DNA of 13,002 nt from JAGXLP01 sp964649445 (GTDB lineage Bacteria > Bipolaricaulota > Bipolaricaulia > M55B111). Of the stretch, positions 7,331-12,484 are shown in pieces. The notes under the pieces were generated by a model, which saw nothing but the letters and a program-made list of their open reading frames with translations, had not been told where the DNA came from and did no database searches. Both the position numbers and the translations under genes were made by a program. The stretch lies in NCBI GenBank assembly GCA_964649445.1, contig CAZYPS010000050.1, positions 1-13,002 on the forward strand. Reading direction: 5' to 3'. Numbering within the stretch: position 1 is the first letter of the stretch; every line of letters begins with the position of its first letter.

Positions 7331-7675
7331 TCAAACTGCAGTCTCCTGAGAGTAGGTTTTACGGACCTGTTCTCCTATTGCTTCCTCAAGTTCTTCCCGG
7401 GTAATCAACCCCTGATCCAGCAGAATTTCTCCGATGAGTTTATCCTCCTTTGATTCCGCCTGTTCGGTCAATGCTTTCCCTAACTTTTCTTCAGATACCA
7501 GCTTCTTCTCCAGCAGGATTCGACCTAGCTTCTTCTGGTGAGCCCTATTTTTAAGTTTGCTCTTTAGCTCCCCGATCTTTCTCGAGTACTGTTTTCGTAC
7601 ACTCATCGGGATACCCATCTCGTCCTTTCGTTCATATTCAGCCTTGAGTCTTTCAAACTTAATTTCCGGCTGCAT
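7331..7675 (-). CDS. small stand-alone MshEN-like (GspE/PilB N-terminal type) protein
   Basis: 114 residues. Residues 1-48 are charged and helical (probable coiled coil). Residues 49-72 and 80-103 are two tandem units of the MshEN / type II secretion ATPase N-terminal type: KLGRILLEKKLVSEEKLGKA...Q72 and LIGEILLDQGLITREELEEA...Q103, following (R)LG..LL..GLI....L..A...Q. In MshE-type ATPases such tandem units bind c-di-GMP; here the first Arg is Lys49 in unit one and Leu80 in unit two, so binding is uncertain. No ATPase domain follows, so this may be an adaptor or decoy. ATG 7675 is chosen over upstream in-frame starts because GGGAGGGGG lies 6-7 nt before it and the domain begins shortly after. 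It is downstream of a decayed relative (7728-8251) and a GEMM-I riboswitch, probably in one transcript. Confidence 0.8.
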   Translation of the reverse strand: MQPEIKFERLKAEYERKDEMGIPMSVRKQYSRKIGELKSKLKNRAHQKKLGRILLEKKLVSEEKLGKALTEQAESKEDKLIGEILLDQGLITREELEEAIGEQVRKTYSQETAV

Positions 7676-7727
7676 TATTTTGCCCCCTCCCTTTGCAGGG
7701 AAAATAAATCCGAAAATACCCACCTCG

Positions 7728-8251
7728 TCAATCTTCTTTCGCTCTCCGTTCCTCACCTGTCCGACTTTGAATCGCTAGAGCGCTGTCCAGGATAATCTTT
7801 GCGGATGTAATCATTATTTAGAAGAATCCGGCCCGTCTTTTCCTCAGATAGATTTTCTCTCCGAACTTCCAGCTCTTCCTAATTTTAACCCGAAACAACC
7901 CCATCCAGATCATTCAGTAACTCACCAATCCTCTGTTCGGCCTCAATTAGAACTCAATGGCGAGGAAAGAATTACAACACTCTCGGTTTTTCTTTCCCGT
8001 TCTGCCTTTTGTTCAACCTTCTCCCCGAGGAATTGTTCTTATTTCCGACAGTAAATAGTCGACTGCAAAAGTTACCCACCTTCACCTAACCAGGAAAGAA
8101 ACCCTCCAGGCAGGAGAAAGCGCAAAAACTCACCACCCCTTTCGTTTTCGAAACCAAGTTGCAATCCCGAGGCCCGAAAACAAGTCTTTTTAGAGATAAA
8201 CAGGAGTGTTAAGAAAAAATAAAACGAGAGAACGAGTATTGAATTAACCAA
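7728..8251 (-). pseudogene. decayed gene for a membrane-anchored MshEN-like protein
   Basis: Minus-strand coding remnants in three frames line up as one gene. From TTG 8251, preceded by GGAGGT, an N-terminal membrane segment (VNSILVLSFYFFLTLLFIS) leads to WLGEGG, a stop, LLQ, then after another stop EQFLGEKVEQKAERERK. After a frameshift comes EAEQRIGELLNDLDGVVSG, two in-frame stops, EELEVRRENLSEEK and TGRILLNNDYIRKD. After a second frameshift comes ILDSALAIQSRTGEERRAKE, ending at TGA 7730-7728. The repeated G.[LI]L....[VI] and A..Q elements are MshEN-type, as in the intact gene 53 bp downstream (compare GRILL in both). At least four stops and two frameshifts make sequencing error an unlikely full explanation. 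It lies directly behind a good promoter and a c-di-GMP-type riboswitch, so it was probably a c-di-GMP-controlled gene. Confidence 0.68.
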
Positions 8252-8279
8252 GACTACCTCCATCAAAATTTAAGGGCAG

Positions 8280-8360
8280 CCCTGGCAGCTCGGCGGTCCA
8301 CTTCAGGACCCGAAGCTTTGCGAGCCTCCCTTACGGAGAGGTGTGCTTTTTGCAGGGAGC
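8280..8360 (-). promoter_or_regulatory. c-di-GMP-I (GEMM-I) riboswitch, G20A-like variant
   Basis: Read on the minus strand: closing stem CCCUG (8357-8353) / CAGGG (8284-8280); GCACACC (8346-8340); helix P1b (8341-8325) capped by a GUAA tetraloop with one bulged U; the signature CGCAAAGC (8322-8315); helix P2 GGUCC/GGACC (8310-8306 and 8299-8295); and the 3' signature GCCGAGCUGCC (8294-8284). These match the GEMM-I layout GGCAAACC-P1b(GNRA)-GACGCAAAGC-P2-AGCCGGGUUGCC. At the place aligned with G20 of the Vc2 aptamer, which contacts the ligand, the base is A, as in GEMM-Ib riboswitches that prefer cGAMP. That alignment is by eye. It precedes the MshEN-like pseudogene and gene; the GGAGGT of the pseudogene lies about 20 nt beyond the aptamer. 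Confidence 0.78.
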
Positions 8361-8412
8361 ACGCTTACCTTTTTGTGTTAAAAATTAAAGTGAAACCCAA
8401 TACGCGAGATTT

Positions 8413-8441
8413 AACATAACATAAATTAATTTTTTTGTCAA
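8413..8441 (-). promoter_or_regulatory. sigma-70-type promoter for the riboswitch-MshEN unit
   Basis: On the minus strand TTGACA (8441-8436) is a perfect -35, followed by a 17-nt A/T-rich spacer and TATGTT (8418-8413) as -10. Transcription would start near 8405, about 45 nt before the riboswitch at 8360. Confidence 0.75.
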
Positions 8442-8463
8442 GTTTACAATTTGTTTACAATTT
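8442..8463. repeat. two perfect 11-bp tandem repeats abutting the -35 box
   Basis: GTTTACAATTT occurs at 8442-8452 and 8453-8463 (AAATTGTAAAC twice on the minus strand), ending exactly where TTGACA begins. A repeat spaced by one helical turn just upstream of -35 is a typical placement for a transcription activator or UP-like element. A partial third copy, ATTACAATAAA, follows at 8471-8481. Confidence 0.6.
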
Positions 8464-8922
8464 AGCATGCATTACAATAAATTCTATTTCTAAGCACATA
8501 AAACTGAATAATAGAACATCGATCTATTACCTCACAGGAAACCTTCCTCGATTTTCAGACCTTCCCCCTCCAGCATAACCCCCTCGAGAGCAGTTCCACC
8601 AATCGAGAGAGTCAATTTCCCCGCCCTTCCGGGCGGGCGTGGGAGCTCGCCCTGTCTGTGCTGGAATGGATCAAGAACTGAACTTTCAAACGGGAGCGGT
8701 TCGTTCAAGAGCCTGCTGATAATGGAAATGGTTTTCGGTCAAACCGTGAAAGGTTTAAATATAAGAAAGGTTAACGAATATTCAATCGTTATAACGCCCT
8801 TATAAAGCCTGTTTTTCAAAAATTTATTTTTGCTTCTCGATACCCTAAATAAAAAAATCTAACTTTAACACACCATTAGATGCATAGGTAAAATGCCTGA
8901 TAAAAAACCAAACGAAGAGAAA
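8464..8922. other. intergenic region between divergent riboswitch units
   Basis: No gene is visible in about 460 bp. The one strong structure is CCCGCCC (8620-8626) / GGGCGGG (8631-8637), a perfect 7-bp GC hairpin with loop TTCC and no T-run on either side. The rest is AT-rich and carries the approach to the promoter at 8923. Confidence 0.6.
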
Positions 8923-8951
8923 TGTCTAAAACCTATCTTTCTAGGTATAAT
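8923..8951 (+). promoter_or_regulatory. promoter of the exported-protein gene at 9118
   Basis: TGTCTA (8923-8928), a 17-nt spacer and a perfect TATAAT (8946-8951) preceded by TAGG. The dyad ACCTA-N6-TAGGT (8931-8946) overlaps the spacer and the -10. The same -35 sequence, spacer length and TAGGTATAATA occur on the minus strand at 11566-11538 in front of the related gene. Confidence 0.7.
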
Positions 8952-9001
8952 ATAAAGTAGAAGCTAAGGTAAAAGAACACGAAAGTTCATTGAAAGGTCA
9001 A

Positions 9002-9117
9002 CTTCTCTCGGAGGTGCCAAAAAGGTCCCGAGAAGGGTAATCCTGCCGAAAGGCAGGTACACAAAGTCACGGGCCCCAACCTCACAGTAGAGGCGGGCAG
9101 CCGGTCTGCCGAAGGAC
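9002..9117 (+). promoter_or_regulatory. c-di-GMP-I (GEMM-I) riboswitch reaching the start codon
   Basis: GAGAAGGGTAATCC (9030-9043); P1b CCTGCC-GAAA-GGCAGG (9042-9057), a perfect stem with a GNRA loop; TACACAAAGTCACGGG (9058-9073) for the consensus GACGCAAAGCCACGGG; P2 GCCC/GGGC with CCTC/GAGG (9073-9098); then AGCCGGTCTGCC (9099-9110). C22-to-U (9038) and G45-to-A (9061) look like a compensatory change. GTCC (9025-9028) can pair with GGAC (9114-9117), directly before the GTG at 9118, and would occlude the only purine-rich site GAAGGA. An upstream pairing CTTC-TCGG with CCGAGAAG (9002-9035) competes with part of the aptamer and could be the alternative fold. This suggests control of translation initiation. 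Ligand sense (on or off) cannot be read with certainty. Confidence 0.83.
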
Positions 9118-9627
9118 GTGAAAAAATTAGCAACCACCATATTGGTCTCTGTAATGGTTCTTGCAACTGTGACGTCGCTAGGTTTTGCCGTCAGTGATTC
9201 TGCGACAGTGACCATTAACTTTTCGGTTAACGCTCAGCAATCTCTCAAGATAAAATCAAACCCTGGTTCCGGAAACTCGGATACCGTAGAAAGCACCTTC
9301 CACATTCCCGCTCCAAGCAACAAAGATCTTGAAAATGGCCATACAATTACTAGAGAAGACGTGATTACACTTGTAGCAACCAGCAACGTCGATTTCGAAC
9401 TTAACGTAAGTTCCAAGAACTCCTCACTCGGTATGGGAAAAGATGGCTACAGGATGTACGTACGCGGCCAGGGAGAATTCAAGCCGGTAAGTACAAATCC
9501 AGTTACCATAGCAGACGGCGAACCCGGGGAGCACGAGTTCTCTGTAGATCACAGAGTAAAATACGATGAAAACTACGAACCCGGGAGTCACGAGGAAAAA
9601 TTAGTTTTCAACATTTCCTCCGCTTAA
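9118..9627 (+). CDS. small exported beta-sandwich-like protein under riboswitch control
   Basis: 169 residues, unrecognised family. Residues 1-24 are a clear signal peptide (KK, hydrophobic core, SLGFA). The mature part begins VSDSATVTINFSVNAQQSL and ends with a ...KLVFNIS strand, the alternating pattern of a secreted all-beta domain; it has no Cys. It shares the G[FY][AG]VSDS junction and overall layout with the protein at 10629-11084, so the two are probably paralogues. The start is GTG: the signal peptide needs MKK, and no other in-frame start gives one. The only SD-like sequence, GAAGGA, is one base from GTG, which is abnormally close and lies at the end of the riboswitch. Likely role, inferred: surface or fibre-like subunit made in response to c-di-GMP. 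No clear terminator follows. Confidence 0.85.
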   Translation: MKKLATTILVSVMVLATVTSLGFAVSDSATVTINFSVNAQQSLKIKSNPGSGNSDTVESTFHIPAPSNKDLENGHTITREDVITLVATSNVDFELNVSSKNSSLGMGKDGYRMYVRGQGEFKPVSTNPVTIADGEPGEHEFSVDHRVKYDENYEPGSHEEKLVFNISSA

Positions 9628-9801
9628 TTATCTTTTGATCGACAACCTTCCTCGTATAATTCAAAATCCTTTCTACCAGAGACTGTATAAACCGAAAAGG
9701 CTCCTATATCTCATACTTGGAACTCTAAATAGTTCCGCTACAAAAACTTAAGTGCTCCCGATAGTCAGGGTTTTCCAATCCCGACGTAGACGGAGGTCGA
9801 A

Positions 9802-9948
9802 GTGTTTATAAATTACCTTCGTAATATTTACGCAAGCACCACCGAAGAGCAGATACAAACATTCCTACCAAGGTTGAAGGAAGGTCAAAAAGCCCCGCCT
9901 ATCGGGTTGAGAGGATATTTCAACGGAGCTCCAGCGGGAAAGATATAA
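9802..9948 (+). CDS. possible 48-residue small protein
   Basis: GTG 9802 is preceded by GGAGG (9792-9796) at a good distance and opens a 48-codon frame ending TAA 9948. The product starts VFINYLRNIYASTTEEQIQ and ends with GLRGYFNGAPAGKI; composition is balanced and looks coding. I recognise no domain. It may be a genuine small protein or the tail of a decayed gene. A TATAAT at 9655-9660 lies about 150 bp upstream without a convincing -35. Flanks 9628-9801 and 9949-10155 show nothing else apart from a 6-bp hairpin GGAACT/AGTTCC (9719-9736). Confidence 0.42.
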   Translation: MFINYLRNIYASTTEEQIQTFLPRLKEGQKAPPIGLRGYFNGAPAGKI

Positions 9949-10155
9949 CATCTCGAGAAGAGAGATAGGTTTTTGGGAAGAGTTTGCCGAAATTATTCTG
10001 AACCTCTGAAGCATTCCATCAAAACCCTCAGGGGATAGAAGGAACGACCCTTTCCTTTTAAGAAAAATGTATTTGAAGAAGTGGATAAAAGGGTTTTTAG
10101 AAAGCTGTAAAAAGAAGTGAGGGCGAGAGTTCCCACAATTTCTAATAGGACAAGT

Positions 10156-10440
10156 TCAATCCACCGAATCCAGGTCAACCGCTCTCCTGGCTTCCTCTAA
10201 TCCCCTGACTACCCGTTCCTTCTCCAGCTCCCTGGACTCCACGTCGTCCAGCCTATCAAGCCAGGAATCGATCTCGTTCTTTACGAGGTCAAGTTCTTCT
10301 AAGGCCGATTGGTGGTTGCCCTGAGACTCCAGCTTGAGCCCTCGACTCAACTTATCGACCATTTCACTGCAGTCGAGAGCCAGGGATAGAAGACCGGAAT
10401 TGTTTACGCCCGATAGGTCATTTTCACCGGTATTTTTCAT
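10156..10440 (-). CDS. small acidic coiled-coil hypothetical protein
   Basis: 94 residues with a heptad-like pattern of Leu and Glu from about residue 18 to 90 (e.g. SALEELDLVKNEIDSWLDRL), so probably a helical hairpin or coiled coil in the cytoplasm. One Cys (24), no signal peptide, no recognised family. ATG 10440 has GGGGGA six bases upstream. It is transcribed in the same direction as the exported-protein gene at 10629 but is separated from it by the terminator at 10565-10595, so it likely has its own promoter in 10441-10560; I could not pick one with confidence. Confidence 0.72.
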   Translation of the reverse strand: MKNTGENDLSGVNNSGLLSLALDCSEMVDKLSRGLKLESQGNHQSALEELDLVKNEIDSWLDRLDDVESRELEKERVVRGLEEARRAVDLDSVD

Positions 10441-10564
10441 AGAATCCCCCGTAATGCGATGAAGGACAAAAATTTACGAAGAGCAAAAAATATATCCGAA
10501 AGTACTCACAACTGAAAGGAAATTTTTAGACCTAAAATACTAACTTGATGGAACTAGAAAAGAA

Positions 10565-10595
10565 GAATTAAAGGGGCGAGAATACTTCTCGCCCC
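10565..10595 (-). terminator. intrinsic terminator of the 10629-11084 gene
   Basis: GGGGCGAGAA and TTCTCGCCCC (10573-10582 and 10586-10595) form a perfect 10-bp stem with a 3-nt loop. On the minus strand the tail is TTTAATTCTT; on the plus strand the sequence after the hairpin is ACAAC, so it acts on the minus strand, 34 bp past the stop codon. Confidence 0.85.
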
Positions 10596-10628
10596 ACAAC
10601 TTTGAATTCAGTAATTTTAGCGGAGTGC

Positions 10629-11084
10629 TTACGCAGTAACTGTAAAAACTACCTGTAGAGTGACCGAATTCTGTCCCAATGTTTCCAGGTTGTCCAATTT
10701 ATAGTTAACGTTTACTTCATCTGTTCCCTGGTTCCCTGTGGCAGTTTGAGACAATCCACCGAAATTCTGGGTGCCATTAACTGAACCATACCCTATGGTG
10801 AGAACATTTGAGGGACCTCCGGATACCTCATGAGTAACCTCCCAATTGTTCTTTGTACTGCTCACTTTCAAAGTAGTGGCATTCATTGCAAAGTGTTCTT
10901 CCATAGGATCTAGATTTTCCCCAAAATCTACAACTTGACTGCCGTCAACGATCCCCAAAGATATTGTATCATTAATGTCGGCTTGAACTGTCACAGCATC
11001 ACTGCTGTCACTAACACCGTAACCTACAACGGACATAGCACCTGCTAAAATTACCACCAAAGCTAAAATAGATAATTTTCTCAT
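10629..11084 (-). CDS. small exported beta-rich protein under nested riboswitch control
   Basis: 151 residues from ATG 11084; the in-frame start at 11093 is rejected because AGGGGGTG (11098-11091) is correctly placed for 11084. Residues 1-23 form a signal peptide (MRK, hydrophobic core, ...SVVGYG). The mature chain starts VSDSSDAVTVQADINDTISL and alternates polar and hydrophobic residues to the end (SVTLQVVFTVTA), as in secreted beta-sandwich or fibre proteins. It is rich in Asn, Thr, Gly and Val, acidic and Cys-free. The VSDS junction and overall layout match the protein at 9118-9627, toward which it converges. Its leader carries one or two GEMM-I aptamers and the same promoter type, so both genes probably belong to one c-di-GMP regulon. 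Function unknown; adhesin or surface-layer-like is only inference. Confidence 0.87.
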   Translation of the reverse strand: MRKLSILALVVILAGAMSVVGYGVSDSSDAVTVQADINDTISLGIVDGSQVVDFGENLDPMEEHFAMNATTLKVSSTKNNWEVTHEVSGGPSNVLTIGYGSVNGTQNFGGLSQTATGNQGTDEVNVNYKLDNLETLGQNSVTLQVVFTVTA

Positions 11085-11131
11085 GGAAAGCACCCCCTAG
11101 TGATTTAGAGCATCCAGCAGCTCGTCCACCA

Positions 11132-11341
11132 CTAAGAGCCACGGCAACCCGGCTGTCCGAACTTAGTTTATCGAGTTTATAGGGTTATCGGGTTCGTCGT
11201 GTTATTAAATTTGCCGGTTTGGCTAATTGTTTTTGAACCCGACAAACCCAATGAACTAAAAGAACTCGACAACTGAGCTGGACCCGTGGTTTTGCGCCCC
11301 CAGGTTGCCCATGGGTTTGCCCTTCTCTGGAATACTCTTAG
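11132..11341 (-). promoter_or_regulatory. inner c-di-GMP-I (GEMM-I) aptamer with giant P2
   Basis: On the minus strand: closing stem CUAAGAG (11341-11335) and CCA (11330-11328) with UGG and CUCUUAG (11141-11132); GAGAAGGGCAAACC (11327-11314); P1b capped by GCAA with one bulged U; GGGCGCAAAACCACGGG (consensus GACGCAAAGC with G50 changed to A); P2 base GUCC/GGAC; and the full 3' signature AGCCGGGUUGCC (about 11154-11143). The base aligned with ligand-contact G20 is G, the c-di-GMP type. P2 is extended by a hairpin of roughly 35 bp (separate entry). The GAGAAGGG..AA.CC flank is shared with the plus-strand riboswitch at 9030-9043. Confidence 0.85.
11165..11274 (-). repeat. degenerate 9-bp repeats forming the two arms of the inner P2
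   Basis: On the minus strand the 5' arm (11274-11235) reads as successive 9-mers TGTCGAGTT, CTTTTAGTT, CATTGGGTT, TGTCGGGTT. The opposite arm, read on the plus strand (11165-11200), gives TATCGAGTT, TATAGGGTT, ATCGGGTT, CGTCGTGTT. The arms are complementary over long runs (e.g. GTCGGGTTC with GAACCCGAT), leaving an A-rich loop of about 36 nt. Confidence 0.65.
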
Positions 11342-11537
11342 AGGCCGTAGCTTTGCGTCCCGGGGTCACCCCCGGTTTGCCAATTTATAGATGCTCCCAT
11401 GAGTTACTTAGGTTTTTTTGGCGACCCAATGTCGCCTTAGAGAACTTTATCATTTTTTACTTCTTCAGTTGCTTTCATCCCGGCTTGTCAAAGACCCTAT
11501 ACTTTGATCAACTTTTTCCAAATTGGTTCTATTATTT

Positions 11538-11566
11538 ATTATACCTAAGAAAATAAATCTTAGACA
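11538..11566 (-). promoter_or_regulatory. promoter of the nested-riboswitch transcript
   Basis: On the minus strand TGTCTA (11566-11561), a 17-nt spacer ending TTAGG and a perfect TATAAT (11543-11538). A dyad CTAAGA-N7-TCTTAG lies in the spacer. It is almost the same as the promoter at 8923-8951 (AATGTCTAA and TAGGTATAATA are identical). Transcription would begin about 135 nt before the outer aptamer; that gap includes a hairpin GGCGAC/GTCGCC (11420-11436) followed by an A-run on this strand. Confidence 0.68.
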
Positions 11567-11579
11567 TTATTATTTGAGT

Positions 11580-11662
11580 TCACCGGGAAAACAAGTGTAT
11601 CAACTTACTACGCTCTTCAAACAGCCTTTCGGACAAACTCCGGTGATAAAGGACACCGGGAG
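11580..11662 (+). other. mutually exclusive stem elements upstream of the 11856 gene
   Basis: CACCGGGA occurs at 11581-11588 and again at 11654-11661. Between them CTCCGGTG (11638-11645) can pair with either copy, giving two alternative hairpins. No T-run follows, so this is not a proven attenuator. The remainder of 11567-11855 shows no gene; a small dyad CGGA/TCCG occurs near 11809-11820. Confidence 0.35.
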
Positions 11663-11855
11663 ATCGCAGGTAGCAAAATTGATTTTATTTCCCTCGGAGT
11701 ATAAACTAATTAAGTAAATGAACTTGTAATATGGTTAATTTTCAAAATTGTTATGCGATTAAAAACGGTAATCTTACATCAAACTACCGCACCCGCGTAC
11801 TTAGTGTTCGGAATAATCCGGAAACATTGAAACATTATTGATTTGAGGTGATATA

Positions 11856-12359
11856 ATGGGCATTTTTGACTGGTTTTCCTCTGAATCAGAAGCCGAGGAA
11901 GAGGCAAAAGATAGCATAGTTCGCTTTCTGTGCAGACTGGAGAAGGATTACGAAAAGATGGACGACTTTTTAGAGGAGTTCTACGAGGTAATCAACGAAT
12001 CCATCGAAAGATACAACAAAAATAATCCCGTTAGAGCGGAGAAACTTGACCGTGATCAGGCCTACAAAGCGGGCGGAAGGTGGATTTACGAAGCCAACAT
12101 TCAGAAACTCGACGAGGAAGGCAGAGAATTGGAAGAATCCGAAGGTGGTTTCCTCTCGAGAAAATCGACGTTCAAGGTAATAGCCCGAGAACAACCGGAT
12201 TTCGAGATAGAACTCAGCGGAACCGAGAGCCTGATAACTCCTTTTCTCGAAGAGATGAAATCGGTACTCGACACTCAGGGGTTGCCCCATGAAGTAGTAA
12301 CGATTGCAAGACCTGGACTGGGAAAAGCTCAGCAGACTGAAGCCGAATCGCCCGCATAG
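11856..12359 (+). CDS. acidic cytoplasmic hypothetical protein
   Basis: 167 residues, no signal peptide or membrane segment, no recognised family. It starts MGIFDWFSSESEAEEEA, a short hydrophobic-aromatic tip followed by a Glu-rich helix. Residues 20-60 look like an amphipathic helix with a single Cys (26). The middle (70-140) mixes helix and strand, including a FKVIAREQPDFEIELSG beta-hairpin-like stretch, and the C-terminal 15 residues are a low-complexity polar tail. ATG 11856 has an excellent Shine-Dalgarno (GAGGTGAT). It precedes the MscS-type gene by 125 bp in the same direction with no clear terminator, so they may be co-transcribed; a link to osmotic response is speculative. Confidence 0.8.
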   Translation: MGIFDWFSSESEAEEEAKDSIVRFLCRLEKDYEKMDDFLEEFYEVINESIERYNKNNPVRAEKLDRDQAYKAGGRWIYEANIQKLDEEGRELEESEGGFLSRKSTFKVIAREQPDFEIELSGTESLITPFLEEMKSVLDTQGLPHEVVTIARPGLGKAQQTEAESPA

Positions 12360-12484
12360 ACTTAGTAGCTGGACCGAAACAGTTCCATGCCAAGAGAGAT
12401 CGGAATTTAACGGTTTGGGATTTTTTCTCAAACTTCAACGATCAATGAAGCAATGAAGTGAAGAAAAGCCAGAAGAGGTGAACT

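Larger units (their letters stand above)
11108..11396 (-). promoter_or_regulatory. outer GEMM-I aptamer enclosing a second aptamer
   Basis: On the minus strand GAGCAUCUA (11396-11388) pairs with UGGAUGCUC (11116-11108) in 9 pairs as the closing P1. The 5' half is canonical: GGCAAACC, P1b GGGG-GUGA-CCCC with a GNRA loop, GGGACGCAAAGCUACGG (about 11380-11345). P2 then continues as CC-U-CUAAGAG paired to CUCUUAG-U-GG, which is also the closing stem of the inner aptamer. The 3' half reads GAGCUGC before P1, shorter than the usual AGCCGGGUUGCC, so ligand binding by this copy is less certain. The structure ends about 10 nt before the Shine-Dalgarno sequence of the 10629-11084 gene, which suits translational control. 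Confidence 0.75.

Noticed and set aside
8620..8637. Strong GC hairpin CCCGCCC/GGGCGGG as a terminator
   Set aside because: No T-run follows on either strand, and no gene ends nearby.
8964..9215. Minus-strand open frame over the plus-strand riboswitch
   Set aside because: It is the antisense of the aptamer and signal peptide region; no Shine-Dalgarno and no domain.
11305..11717. Plus-strand open frames across the nested riboswitch and its promoter
   Set aside because: They overlap a well-supported minus-strand RNA, lack plausible ribosome binding sites and have non-coding-like composition.
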